Origin: JAGLWP01 sp964406515
Lineage (GTDB): Archaea; Nanobdellota; Nanobdellia; Pacearchaeales; GW2011-AR1
DNA length: 58,976 nucleotides
Direction: 5' to 3'
NCBI GenBank assembly: GCA_964406515.1
Contig: CAYORV010000003.1
Location: 1 to 58,976, forward strand
A program made the position numbers and the translations under genes. The notes beneath the pieces are model-generated. The model was not told where the DNA came from, did no database searches, and was given only the letters and a program-made list of their open reading frames with translations. This document shows, piece after piece, positions 40,733 to 50,260 of this stretch. Each line of letters begins with the position of its first letter. Within the stretch, counting starts at the first letter, position 1.

Positions 40733-42076
40733 ATGGAAAAAGAGGCAAAAAATAATAGTTTAGAATTGGAAATAGAAAAAGTTTCTGAAAAATTCATTAA
40801 AGAAAGTAAGGAAAAAGAAATTTATCTGGTAAGCCATTTTGATACAGATGGGATTACTTCTGCAACTATTATGATTAAAACATTAAAAAAACTTGACAAA
40901 AGATTCTCTGTAAAAATAGTCAAAAGACTCGAAAAAGAATTCATTGATCAATTACCCACAGATAAATTAATTTTATTTCTTGATTTAGCTTCTGGAAGTT
41001 TAAATCATCTCGAAAAATCTAATTTGGAAAATATTTTCATAATAGATCATCATGAAATATCTCAAAAAATTCCAAAGAATGTTCACATAATAAATTCAGA
41101 ATTAAATGGTAAACAAAAACTAAGCAGTTCTTGTCTTACTTATCTTTTTTGCAAACAAATAACTCCAGAGGTTAAAAAATTAGCAAAACTAGCAGTTCTC
41201 GGTATGATTGGAGATTCTATGGAAAAAAATTTAGATAAGATAAATAATCTTATATTAAACGATGGAGAAATCAAACGAAAAAGGGGACTTCTGATATATC
41301 CTTCTACAAGACCATTAAACAGAACTTTAGAATATTGTTCAGACCCTTATATTCCTGAAGTTACTGGAAACATGGAAGGAGTTTTAGAATTACTTCGGGA
41401 AATTGGATTAAATCCTGAAAATGGTAAATACAAAAGCTTAATTGAATTAAACGAAGAAGAAATGTCCAAACTCGTAACTTCAATAATACTTAGAAATCCC
41501 AAGGCAAAAAATAAAGAAATAGTAGGAGACATATTTTTAATCAAATTTTTTAATAAATTAGAAGATGCAAGAGAATTAAGCGCCATGATTAATGCTTGTT
41601 CAAGATTAGATAGAAGTGATATTGCCATACAATTTTGTATGGAAATCCCAAAAGCAAAAAAAATGGCAGAATCAATCCATATGAAATATAAACAATTTAT
41701 AATTTCTGGTTTAAAATTTGTTTCAGAAACAGAAAAAATAGAGGGGAATGGATTCGTAATAATAAATGCCAAGAACAATATCAAAGATACTATAGTTGGA
41801 ACAATTGCAAGTATTCTCTCAAACTCTGCATTATATGAGAAAGGAACAATAATTATTACAATGGCCTATTACAAAGATAAAATAAAAGTTTCATCTAGGA
41901 GCGTTGGAAGAGAAGGAAGAAATCTTCGAGAATTACTAACAAAAGTTGTAGAAAAAACAGGGGGAGAAGTTGGAGGACATAAATTTGCAGCAGGTTGCAT
42001 GATAAGTCAGGAAAAAGAAGAAGAATTTTTAGAATTTTTAAAAAAAGATTTAGAAATTGAATTAATCAAGGTTTAG
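40733..42076 (+). CDS. Archaeal RecJ-like DHH/DHHA1 protein
   Basis: 447 residues. DHH domain: SHFDTDGITSAT (about 34-45), LILFLDLASGS and IIDHHEIS (about 103-110); DHHA1 domain at the end with SSRSVGREGRNLRELL and GGEVGGHKFAAGCMI. The catalytic DxD and DHH are present, so it is probably an active exonuclease (GAN/RecJ1 type) or a Cdc45-like partner of GINS. The S15 gene precedes it by 13 nt. Confidence 0.92.
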   Translation: MEKEAKNNSLELEIEKVSEKFIKESKEKEIYLVSHFDTDGITSATIMIKTLKKLDKRFSVKIVKRLEKEFIDQLPTDKLILFLDLASGSLNHLEKSNLENIFIIDHHEISQKIPKNVHIINSELNGKQKLSSSCLTYLFCKQITPEVKKLAKLAVLGMIGDSMEKNLDKINNLILNDGEIKRKRGLLIYPSTRPLNRTLEYCSDPYIPEVTGNMEGVLELLREIGLNPENGKYKSLIELNEEEMSKLVTSIILRNPKAKNKEIVGDIFLIKFFNKLEDARELSAMINACSRLDRSDIAIQFCMEIPKAKKMAESIHMKYKQFIISGLKFVSETEKIEGNGFVIINAKNNIKDTIVGTIASILSNSALYEKGTIIITMAYYKDKIKVSSRSVGREGRNLRELLTKVVEKTGGEVGGHKFAAGCMISQEKEEEFLEFLKKDLEIELIKV

Positions 42077-42081
42077 ATTTT

Positions 42082-42504
42082 TTAAAAAAATTCTTCATCG
42101 ACAAAAAAATAATCTACAGAGAATACAAAAAGCCCAGGAAAATCAAATAAATGATTTCCATTAATGGTCCTAGAAGTTTTATCAAAGTGAAATTCATCTC
42201 CTCCCAAATAAGCATTAACTTTTGGTCGTCTAGAAGCATTCGCTCTAATTATCTTATCAGCAATACCTGCGTATCCATTTTCAAAACAATCTCTCAATAC
42301 AACAAACGATCTCGAATCTCTAAAATCATAACTCTCCTTAGGTAAAAAATTCTTTTCTGTTCTCTGATTTTTGGAATTGCCACCAACATAAAGTCTTTTA
42401 GAAGGAGCATCTAAGACTAAGCCAACCAAATCTCTTGGGTTTTCTTTAAGAAAAGCGACATATTTCTCAAATTCTCTTAAGGTCACTATTGTTCCCTCTA
42501 CCAT
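42082..42504 (-). CDS. Hypothetical protein, 140 residues
   Basis: Not recognised. Soluble, alpha/beta; VTLREFEKYVAFLKENPRDL near the start, then VLDAPSKRLYVGG and a C-terminal aromatic-rich end (FDFPGLFVFSVDYFFVDEEFF, with overlapping strands). Convergent with the RecJ-like gene. Confidence 0.65.
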   Translation of the reverse strand: MVEGTIVTLREFEKYVAFLKENPRDLVGLVLDAPSKRLYVGGNSKNQRTEKNFLPKESYDFRDSRSFVVLRDCFENGYAGIADKIIRANASRRPKVNAYLGGDEFHFDKTSRTINGNHLFDFPGLFVFSVDYFFVDEEFF

Positions 42505-42585
42505 ATAGTTCTAAAAAAATTTCTCTTTTTAAAAGTTCCCATATCCTATCATAACCTTTAAAACCACAGAATTTCTTCATAAATC

Positions 42586-43296
42586 ATGGAACTAGAAGAA
42601 GGAGACGTTGTTTTGTGTACTGTAGAAAAAATAGTTGGAACTGTAGTATTTGTTAAAATAGAAGATGACCAAGAAGGGAGCATCATCATAAGTGAAATTG
42701 CTCCAGGAAGAATAAGAAATTTAAGAGATTACGTGGTACCAAAAAAGAAAATAGTATGCAAGGTTTTAAGAATTTCACAAAATGGAAATATTGATCTCTC
42801 ATTAAGAAGAGTAACACAAAAAGAAAAAAAAGAAGTATTGGAAAAAGATAAACAAGAAAAAAGTTATAAAAGTGTTTTGAAAAGTATTCTAAAAGAAAAA
42901 ACAGATGAAATAATTGAAAAAATATTAAAAGAAGATAAAATCTTTTCATTTCTAGAAGAAGCAAAAGAAAATTCAAAAAAACTTGAAAAGATTGTCGGAA
43001 AAAAGGATGCAGAAAAAATTCTGGACATATTAAAAAGTCAAAAAATAAAAAAAGCCATCATAAAAAAAGAGTTTTTTCTTACTAGTACAGAACCAAATGG
43101 TTTAGAGATAATTAAAGATATTTTAGGGCATGCAAAAGATCTTGAAATAAAATATCTCTCAGCAGGAAATTATTCAATTAAAAAAGAATCTGAAAATGCA
43201 AAAACAGCAGATAATGAAATCAAAGAATTTCTCTCAGAAATTGAAAAAAAATCCAAACAAAAAGGTTTCTCTTTCTCGATAAAAGAAAAAAATTAA
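42586..43296 (+). CDS. eif2a: Translation initiation factor aIF2 alpha subunit
   Basis: 236 residues. S1 OB domain first (GDVVLCTVEKIVGTVVFVKI, EGSIIISEIAPGRIRNLRDYV, VLRISQNGNIDLSLRRV), then the helical domain and a final alpha/beta domain. About 30 residues shorter than typical homologues, mainly in the helical middle. Binds aIF2 gamma and initiator tRNA. The 3' end overlaps endoQ by 4 nt (convergent). Confidence 0.93.
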   Translation: MELEEGDVVLCTVEKIVGTVVFVKIEDDQEGSIIISEIAPGRIRNLRDYVVPKKKIVCKVLRISQNGNIDLSLRRVTQKEKKEVLEKDKQEKSYKSVLKSILKEKTDEIIEKILKEDKIFSFLEEAKENSKKLEKIVGKKDAEKILDILKSQKIKKAIIKKEFFLTSTEPNGLEIIKDILGHAKDLEIKYLSAGNYSIKKESENAKTADNEIKEFLSEIEKKSKQKGFSFSIKEKN

Positions 43297-44492
43297 ATCA
43301 AAGTAGCCTGTTTCTCACCAAGCAAAGCCACACCATAAACTCCATCATATCCTGGCTTAACTTTTAATTTCTGCTCTCTATTCCTCATAATTAAACCAAC
43401 AAGTTTTTCATTCACTTGTTTCTCAATTAATTCTTCTCTTGAAACTCTAAGAAGGATATCAAATTCAGTTTCAAAAGATTCCATCAAAGAATTATATATT
43501 CTCCAAACACCTACACTCTGCATACCTTTGTCAATCGCCAAAGCAATCAACTCATGCAACGGCAAAAGTTTGTAAAAAGGTTTTGAATTTTCCGGCTTAA
43601 AGCCCAACTCTCGAGAAGCAAGCTGTTCTACACGGCTATCAACCCCTACAATCAATTTTTTTTGACAAACAGGACAAATATCTCCCAATTCCTTACTCTT
43701 CTCAGGAGAACAAGAAAACCCGCAATTTCTATGCCCATCCCAATGATATTTTCCATAAGCAGGATCTGTTTCAATTGTAGCTAAAAAAGTTTTATTTCTT
43801 ATTTGTTCTATAATTTCCTTATATGAATCTGTTTTCTTAAAAATCGTGGCTTCTCTACCTAATCTAAAAGGCCAAAAACTATGTGCATCAGAAAAACTAA
43901 CTATTGCTTTATTTTCTAACTCAGATATTCGCCAATTCATTTCAGGATCAGAAGATATACCAGTCTCAATTGCATGAATATTATCAAACTGATCTTTAAA
44001 ACATTCTTTCAAACTATCAAATCCAGACATACTTCCAAACAAACCAAACCAAGGAGTCCAAATGTGTGCAGGAATGACTTCTATATCAGAAGAAATTTTC
44101 ATCATCTCTTTAACAAATTCATCACCAGGAATCTTAAAAATAGGTCTGCCATCATAATCTCTTCTTCCTTTAGTATCAAAATAAGAATTAATCTTTTCTG
44201 CAATTTCAATACTAGGAACTAAAACAACAAGATGAATCCTTCTTCCTCTCTCTTGAGTATATATCAAGGAAATTTCTCCAGAAATAATAAAAGGGAAATC
44301 ATCAAGATAATAAAAACCATTTCCCCTATCTTCTAATTTTTTTATTTCCTCAAACCAAATTGGATGGGTAAAATCTCCTGTTCCCAGCAAGTGCAATCCT
44401 TTAATCCGTGCCCATTTAACAAGATTTTCAAAATTAATATTTTTACTACAAGCTCTTGAAAATCTAGAATGAATATGAAAGTCAGAAATCAT
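43293..44492 (-). CDS. endoQ: Endonuclease Q (PHP-type DNA repair nuclease)
   Basis: 399 residues. Cleaves 5' to deaminated bases (uracil, hypoxanthine) and abasic sites. PHP motif MISDFHIHSRFSRACS at the start, GTGDFTHP, VIPAHIWTPWFGLFGS and SDAHSFWPFRLGRE supply metal ligands; a zinc-binding set follows near 250-285 (CGFSCSPE, CPVCQKK), and the C-terminal domain ends with GVYG. Order and length match archaeal EndoQ. Confidence 0.93.
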   Translation of the reverse strand: MISDFHIHSRFSRACSKNINFENLVKWARIKGLHLLGTGDFTHPIWFEEIKKLEDRGNGFYYLDDFPFIISGEISLIYTQERGRRIHLVVLVPSIEIAEKINSYFDTKGRRDYDGRPIFKIPGDEFVKEMMKISSDIEVIPAHIWTPWFGLFGSMSGFDSLKECFKDQFDNIHAIETGISSDPEMNWRISELENKAIVSFSDAHSFWPFRLGREATIFKKTDSYKEIIEQIRNKTFLATIETDPAYGKYHWDGHRNCGFSCSPEKSKELGDICPVCQKKLIVGVDSRVEQLASRELGFKPENSKPFYKLLPLHELIALAIDKGMQSVGVWRIYNSLMESFETEFDILLRVSREELIEKQVNEKLVGLIMRNREQKLKVKPGYDGVYGVALLGEKQATLI

Positions 44493-44619
44493 CCAATTAT
44501 CATCCCATCTCCATTAAAGATTAAGAAAAAACAAGATTAAAAAGATTTTGCTGTTTTCTAAAAAAGATTATTTAACATAAAAACAGCCACATCAATATCC
44601 ACAACGCCCAATTTAGAAA

Positions 44620-46419
44620 TTATCTCTTCTTCTTAACAGCAAATCCGCCACCAACAATTATTGCTACAACAACAATTCCAATTGTTATCCATAACCATAA
44701 TAAATTACTTGCTTCTTCAGGTTCCTCATCTCCTCCAATAACTTTCTCTGCAATTGCGAAATAACTAAATGAAGTTACTTCAACATTATAGTAATAGTAA
44801 GTGTCATCTTCAGACTCATAAACTGTTAATAACTCATCCCATTCTCCCGCAGCTTCATTAAACTTAAATGCAGCTATATTAGATTGACTTATACCAGTAT
44901 CTAATAGCCAATTCTTTTGAACCTTAATTGTAAGAACCGCCTTGTCCATTTTATCAGCTAAATTTTCTGATGTAATTTGTATGTATTTATGCACATTTCC
45001 TGCTTTCGCAACAGTAATTTCTGAGGGTTGCACGCTAAATTTCCTAACAGTTACTTTAACATCATTGGCTTGCTCTGTCACTGTGATCTTTATCTCTTCT
45101 ACTCCCATATCTTCTTCAAAATTATATAAGATCATTTCTTCACCAATTCCCACATTAAATACATTAACTTTTTCAATAACAGTTGTTGTACCTCCTCCAT
45201 TACCACCACTACCACTGCAAGAAAGTGTAGAGAAAGTAGTTGAAGCTGAGTTCGCACTCAAATCTACTTGGTCAGTACATTCAACAGTGTAAGAGTAAGA
45301 AGTACCACAACTTAATCCAGTATGAGTTAAAGTTTGTGTTCCTGTTCCTGTTCCAGTAATAGTATTACTAGAACCAAAAGATACTGCGCTAGAACCCCTA
45401 AGTACACTCTTTACCACACAAGTATTAATTCCACTTCCATATGTCCCATCATCAGCTGTAATAGTAATAACATTCTTGCTTGCAGTAGTACCTGTTCCTT
45501 TAGTTAACACTGGTACACCTGGTGCAGTTCTATCAATTGTAAATTGAATAGATTCTGTATTATTAAGATTATTTGCATTTGTAATTGAATCATTCATACT
45601 ATCATTAGCGTAGATAGTAAGAGTATATGTTCCATCAGGGTAAAATGTTGAATTACTCATATTAATAGTTGCATTATAGAAAGCAGCGACGGCGGTAGTT
45701 GTGATGTCGCTAAGATTTAATAATCTTGTGAGATTTACTTGCCCAGTTCTATTAGTAACATTCATATAAACAGAACCACTCAAATTTTCTCCATACTTCA
45801 CACGATCAATTGCATCAAGTATACTTACATTTATAAAAAGATTCTTTACAATATCTTTAGTAGTATAATTTCCATTATTAACTATTGAACCATTAGTAGA
45901 TAATAAATAAGATGAACCAGCAGTTGAAAAACTAACTGCAGGAGGATTTCTATCAATTGTTACATTTGTAAGAGATGTCCAATTTTGATCATTCCCATCA
46001 TTCCTAACACAACTAATATTATATGTATTTGAATCAATCAATCCACTAATATCTGCCACGTACGTAAAGTTAGTAGTATTCCCTTCCTTAGTACCATTCC
46101 ATATAACAAGAGTTAATCTATCCACATCTGAAGTGAAACCAGTTCCATCAAAAGTAACATCACTATCATTAATTGATCCTCCACTTGAATTCCAAAAGCA
46201 AGTTACATTAACTCCTATTGAGGTATTCACCATTGTTGCGTTCACCTCTATGAGCAAGGTATCTTCAGTATAATTTCCTCCATTTACCACACTGTTGTTA
46301 AAAGTAATACCAGTACCACCACCGCTAAAAGCAAAAACAAACACTCCCAAAACTATAACTAGGATTAATCCAAAAAATATACTCATTAAAGTCTTTGCAT
46401 TAGCTTTTTTATCAACCAT
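44620..46419 (-). CDS. Surface protein with PGF-pre-PGF domain and C-terminal anchor
   Basis: 599 residues. N-terminal hydrophobic segment (TLMSIFFGLILVIVLGVFVF), Thr/Asn-rich Ig-like beta repeats with many NxS/T sequons (glycosylation likely), a Gly linker (GSGGNGGGT near 405), then the PGF-pre-PGF domain (about 415-560: VIEKVNVFNVGIGEEM, KVQKNWL, VEVTSFSYFAI), and a C-terminal membrane helix with basic tail AVKKKR. Probably an S-layer-like or adhesion protein. Confidence 0.88.
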   Translation of the reverse strand: MVDKKANAKTLMSIFFGLILVIVLGVFVFAFSGGGTGITFNNSVVNGGNYTEDTLLIEVNATMVNTSIGVNVTCFWNSSGGSINDSDVTFDGTGFTSDVDRLTLVIWNGTKEGNTTNFTYVADISGLIDSNTYNISCVRNDGNDQNWTSLTNVTIDRNPPAVSFSTAGSSYLLSTNGSIVNNGNYTTKDIVKNLFINVSILDAIDRVKYGENLSGSVYMNVTNRTGQVNLTRLLNLSDITTTAVAAFYNATINMSNSTFYPDGTYTLTIYANDSMNDSITNANNLNNTESIQFTIDRTAPGVPVLTKGTGTTASKNVITITADDGTYGSGINTCVVKSVLRGSSAVSFGSSNTITGTGTGTQTLTHTGLSCGTSYSYTVECTDQVDLSANSASTTFSTLSCSGSGGNGGGTTTVIEKVNVFNVGIGEEMILYNFEEDMGVEEIKITVTEQANDVKVTVRKFSVQPSEITVAKAGNVHKYIQITSENLADKMDKAVLTIKVQKNWLLDTGISQSNIAAFKFNEAAGEWDELLTVYESEDDTYYYYNVEVTSFSYFAIAEKVIGGDEEPEEASNLLWLWITIGIVVVAIIVGGGFAVKKKR

Positions 46420-46579
46420 CTTTTTTTATATAGTTAAAATCTATATAATGCATATAAAATTTTATTGTTTATAAATGTTTTTCTTTTTTCAAGTTTTTTC
46501 TTTTTTAAAAAAAGTTTATTCTCCGTCGGGGAAAATCCAAAATGAAAAAGTTTTTAAATTAGAAAAAAGATAAATCCAA

Positions 46580-47059
46580 ATGGAAGAACAAACTTTAGTG
46601 TTAATAAAACCAGATAGCTTAGTAAAAAGTTTGACAGGAAATATTATAACAAAGTTATCTGAAACAGAATTAAAAATCGTCGGTGCAAAGGTTGTCAATG
46701 TGTCTAGAGAACTTGCAGAAAAACATTATTCTGATTTAAAAAATAGGATGATAAAGAAACACGGAGAAGAAAAAGGCTCAAAAATTTTTGAAAGCACTAT
46801 TGAATATATTCAAGGAAAATTTCATACTAACAGAATTCTTGCATTAGTTTACCAAGGAGAAAATGCTGTATCAAAAATTAGAGAACTTGCAGGAGAAACA
46901 AATCCAGAAGCAGCCAATGCAATATCTATTAGGGGTAAATATGGAAGAATACATTCTGAAACACAAGTTTTTGAAAATGCAGTACATTGTTCTGAAACTC
47001 CTGAAGAAGCAAAAAGAGAAATTGCAATATGGTTTGATAAAAAAGAACTCGCTAAATAA
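46580..47059 (+). CDS. ndk: Nucleoside diphosphate kinase
   Basis: 159 residues. Transfers phosphate from ATP to NDPs through a phosphohistidine. TLVLIKPDSLVKSLTG at the start, GEKG-like loop near 62-66, and active-site His136 in NAVHCSETPEEAKREIAIWF. Family length is slightly exceeded. The 160-bp upstream gap holds AT-rich promoter sequence for both divergent genes. Confidence 0.95.
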   Translation: MEEQTLVLIKPDSLVKSLTGNIITKLSETELKIVGAKVVNVSRELAEKHYSDLKNRMIKKHGEEKGSKIFESTIEYIQGKFHTNRILALVYQGENAVSKIRELAGETNPEAANAISIRGKYGRIHSETQVFENAVHCSETPEEAKREIAIWFDKKELAK

Positions 47060-48133
47060 TTATTCGTCAATAACTCCAGCATTACTTAAGAAAAATATTG
47101 CCTCATTGTCTGGTAAATCAGGACTATCAACTAATTTTGCAACTCGTGAATCTTTCTTTCCTCGTCGTAAATAAATTCTATATGTTGAAGCATGTCCAAC
47201 AATGTGTCCTCCAATTGCCGTCGTGGGATCACCGAACATCTGCGCAGGATTTGCCATCACTTGATTAGTTACGTAAACAGCAAGATTATGTTGTTCTGCA
47301 AGCTTCATTAAATTATGCATATATCTATTCAACTTTTGTTGCCTATCTGCTAATTGTCCTCGACCAGCAAACTCTGCTCTAAAATGTGCAGTTAAAGAAT
47401 CCACAATCAATAATTTAATGGGTTCTCCATCTTTAATCATTTCTGAAATTTTATCTAAAAGTAAAATCTGATGGTCAGAATTAAACGCCCTGGCAACAAA
47501 AATGTTTTTCAAAACCTTTTCCGGATTCGCTCCCAAGGCTTCTGCAATCTGTTTTATCCTCGCGGGTCTAAAGGTTCCCTCTGTATCAATAAATACACAT
47601 TTTCCGTTAGCTCCTCCACGGTCAAGAGGCAATTGTGTATTGACTGCCAATGTTGAGCCCAATTGAGTTTTCCCCGAACCATAGGCTCCAAAAGCTTCTG
47701 TAACTGCCCTACTCTGAACACCCTTTCCCCCCAAGAGCTCATCAAAACTTTTACTTCCTGTAGTAATATAAGAAACATTTTCTCTACGTGCAGCATATTC
47801 TAATCCATCTGTAAATCCCAATTGAAGCATATTTCTCGAAGCTTGAATTGCTTTTCTTGCAACAGCTGGACTCACACCTGCAGCGTCGCCCAATTGTGCA
47901 GGACCCATAACTGCTAAACTCATGAGATCTGTAATTCCTGCTCCTTCTAACTTCGCCGCCACAGCTGGCCCTATTCCTGGCAAATCAGTTAATTGAGGCT
48001 CTTTAGAATCATCCTTTGGGAAAGATTCACCAGAATCGTCCTTTGAGGAAGGCTCTCCAATAGGTTCCTCTACTTTCTTTGATTTAGAAACAGTCTTCTT
48101 TTCTTCTGTCTCTTCTGCCTTCTTAACAACCAT
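47060..48133 (-). CDS. radA: DNA repair and recombination protein RadA
   Basis: 357 residues from the ATG at 48133 (TATA CTTTATAAAC about 24 nt upstream). Homologous-pairing recombinase. An unusual charged Ser/Glu/Lys N-terminus (about 45 residues), a helix-hairpin-helix domain (LPGIGPAVAAKLEGAGI), Walker A GAYGSGKTQL, Walker B LLIVDSLTAHFRAEF, and NQVMANPAQMFGDPTTAIGG (loop 2 region). It stops directly against the ndk stop codon. Confidence 0.95.
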   Translation of the reverse strand: MVVKKAEETEEKKTVSKSKKVEEPIGEPSSKDDSGESFPKDDSKEPQLTDLPGIGPAVAAKLEGAGITDLMSLAVMGPAQLGDAAGVSPAVARKAIQASRNMLQLGFTDGLEYAARRENVSYITTGSKSFDELLGGKGVQSRAVTEAFGAYGSGKTQLGSTLAVNTQLPLDRGGANGKCVFIDTEGTFRPARIKQIAEALGANPEKVLKNIFVARAFNSDHQILLLDKISEMIKDGEPIKLLIVDSLTAHFRAEFAGRGQLADRQQKLNRYMHNLMKLAEQHNLAVYVTNQVMANPAQMFGDPTTAIGGHIVGHASTYRIYLRRGKKDSRVAKLVDSPDLPDNEAIFFLSNAGVIDE

Positions 48134-48186
48134 AAACACACAAACCCCTCTTTGTTTATAAAGATTATTTGCCTAGTAGATATATC

Positions 48187-48642
48187 TTAGAAAACACTAA
48201 AAATCCTCTCAAAAACCAATATTAAATCAACAATCAAAAAGATAACAAAAACAAGTGTTTCAAATCTTCTCCCAGTTCTAATTATTCCTTTAATCTTAAA
48301 TTTAAATGGATAAAATGGCCTTATACCTTGTCTAGTAAGACCATCTATTAATAGGTGTGACCCATATCCTAAGAAAAATGGCAAGATAAAATTAGGATAA
48401 GTAAACCAAAAAACCAAGCTTACTATTAATAGAAATGTAAAACTATGAACTATGCCACGATGTTTAACAAAGAATTGTAAAATTCGGAATGTCTTCTTTT
48501 TCCCAATTTTAGAAAATCGAGAATCAATATCAGGTATAATTGAAGAAATCAAAACAATTGTAAGAAAAATAAATTTATCTTCAGTGGGTAAAAAAAGCAA
48601 CGCAAAAAACAATCCAACTAAAAGATGTGTCTTAAACAGCAT
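48187..48642 (-). CDS. YdjM-type membrane-bound metal-dependent hydrolase
   Basis: 151 residues with about four membrane segments. Family signature residues: early THLLVG, IIPDIDSRFSKIGKK and HRGIVHSFTFLL, then GYGSHLLIDGLTRQGIRPFYPF. The His/Asp set matches the putative hydrolase family (YdjM/LexA-regulated in bacteria). Its ATG lies 11 nt inside the 3' end of the RPA gene. Confidence 0.88.
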   Translation of the reverse strand: MLFKTHLLVGLFFALLFLPTEDKFIFLTIVLISSIIPDIDSRFSKIGKKKTFRILQFFVKHRGIVHSFTFLLIVSLVFWFTYPNFILPFFLGYGSHLLIDGLTRQGIRPFYPFKFKIKGIIRTGRRFETLVFVIFLIVDLILVFERIFSVF

Positions 48643-49582
48643 TTTTTTCTAATTTAGCTATAAGCTCATCAAGATTTATCTCTTGAACATTGTCTATAAT
48701 CAACTCTGGATTATTAAAATAAGTATTCATTCTCACATTCCCAGAAAAAAACATCTCCTTCCCTAAAAGATTTTGTTTTTGCTCAGTCATCTTTTCTACA
48801 TTTTCTAAATCTGTTAAACCCAATCCATTAATAGTTTCATGAAACAACACCCCTCGAATAGATTCTGTTCCATCATCAATAACCAAATTTAAAATTGCTC
48901 TTTTTTCTGGCATAACCTTTCCATGCTCTGCGCAAACAAAATCTTCTCCTTCTGCCGTAGCTTTTTTCTTACACTCTGGACAAACATGGAAAAATTTCGG
49001 CTCAAACATTTGAACAATAAAAGCTCGGACTCCAATATTATCTGACACATTAAAATTTGCAATCGGTTTCTCTTTGACAATTTTTTCTGTATGAACATCA
49101 TTAAAAATTTCACTACTTAATTTTATTTCTGAAAAACTTCCAAGATGTAACTCACCATCCCTCATACTTCCATTAGCAAGTTCAATTACACTACCTTCTT
49201 TGATATCCCCTTTTTCAACTAAAGAAATATGATTTGTATCCCATAAAACAAGCCGAATATTTGAAGTGTCATCAGCAACAAATAAATTAACAACCTTTCC
49301 TTCATCTCCTTTTTTCGTCGTAAATGTTCTCACAGGAGACAAATTAACCACCTTTGCAGTAAGATTCACTTTTCTCATACCTGGTAACAATTCTTCAATT
49401 TTTAATTTCTCATTATCAAAAGAAATACCCAACTCTGCAGCAATTACTTGGGCCGCTCCTTCCTTACTAATCAATCCAGAAAGCTTCGCCCTTTTTGCTT
49501 CCACTTTCCTTTCAATTTCCTCTTTTTCCACTCCTGCAGATTTGGAAATTTTCTCCAAAATCCGCTCATAATTATCATCCAT
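48632..49582 (-). CDS. rpa: Replication protein A (single-stranded DNA-binding protein)
   Basis: 316 residues. N-terminal helix pair (IERKVEAKRAKLSGLISKEG), an OB fold at about 70-175 (VNLSPVRTFTTKKGDEGKVV, IRLVLWDTNH), then a second OB-like domain with a zinc finger CPECKK and CAEHG (about 205-225; the fourth ligand is His). Binds ssDNA in replication and repair, next to radA on the same strand. Confidence 0.93.
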   Translation of the reverse strand: MDDNYERILEKISKSAGVEKEEIERKVEAKRAKLSGLISKEGAAQVIAAELGISFDNEKLKIEELLPGMRKVNLTAKVVNLSPVRTFTTKKGDEGKVVNLFVADDTSNIRLVLWDTNHISLVEKGDIKEGSVIELANGSMRDGELHLGSFSEIKLSSEIFNDVHTEKIVKEKPIANFNVSDNIGVRAFIVQMFEPKFFHVCPECKKKATAEGEDFVCAEHGKVMPEKRAILNLVIDDGTESIRGVLFHETINGLGLTDLENVEKMTEQKQNLLGKEMFFSGNVRMNTYFNNPELIIDNVQEINLDELIAKLEKNAV

Positions 49583-49667
49583 CTAATAAAAAAAGTCTGA
49601 ATGTTTTTAAGTATTATTGTAAAAGAAGCATAAGAAAACTTATAAACCTCTTTCATTAAAACAAAAT

Positions 49668-49937
49668 ATGGGAATTGCAGGAATTAAAATAAAAATCATG
49701 CCAGAATCTCCAGATACAAATCTTGAAGAAATAAAAGAAACAGCTAAGAAAATAGTTGAAGAAAAAGGCGGGAAAAACCGAGAGTATGAAGAAGAACCAA
49801 TTGCATTTGGTCTCAAGGCTGTAATCGCTTTTTTTGAATTACCAGAAGACATAGAACCTAGCGCAATAGAAGAACTCTTTAAAAAAATCGATGGAGTTAG
49901 TTCTATTCAAATAATTGATATAAGACGATTAATATAA
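49668..49937 (+). CDS. ef1b: Elongation factor 1-beta
   Basis: 89 residues, the normal archaeal length. Nucleotide exchange factor for aEF1A. IKIKIMPESPDTNLEEIK, EEPIAFGLKAVIAFFELPED and a C-terminal VSSIQIIDIRRLI are diagnostic. Confidence 0.95.
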   Translation: MGIAGIKIKIMPESPDTNLEEIKETAKKIVEEKGGKNREYEEEPIAFGLKAVIAFFELPEDIEPSAIEELFKKIDGVSSIQIIDIRRLI

Positions 49938-49981
49938 TCTAATGCAATAATTCTTATAAAATCAATAACTCTAAGAAAACA

Positions 49982-50230
49982 ATGGCAAATGAATTAGAAG
50001 CAGAAATCTTTGAACAAATGAAAGATGTCTTAATTGAATATACCTCGATTTCATTAGATGAAATAACCAAGGATCTCTCATCTGATCTGAAAATGGATAG
50101 TCTTGATAAGTTAGGATTTGCTTATGAGATAGAAGACAAATTTAACATAAGAATACCAGATGAAAAAATATCAGAATTAGAAACTATCAAAGATTATATT
50201 GAATATATTAGTTCGCACAGAAATCAATAA
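49982..50230 (+). CDS. Acyl carrier protein
   Basis: 82 residues. Four-helix ACP fold with phosphopantetheine attachment Ser40 in KMDSLDKLGFAYEIEDKF and IPDEKISELETIKDYIEYI. A carrier for acyl or aminoacyl chains. No fatty acid synthase, acyltransferase or phosphopantetheinyl transferase gene is in the window. It lies between the aEF1-beta and HIT-like genes. Confidence 0.92.
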   Translation: MANELEAEIFEQMKDVLIEYTSISLDEITKDLSSDLKMDSLDKLGFAYEIEDKFNIRIPDEKISELETIKDYIEYISSHRNQ

Positions 50231-50260
50231 TTTTATTAATTCTATTTTCAGTTTTAATAT

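Noticed and set aside
46505..46530. Hairpin TTCTCC/GGGGAA as a terminator
   Set aside because: The U-run lies on the minus strand, but no minus-strand gene ends there; both neighbours start near this gap.
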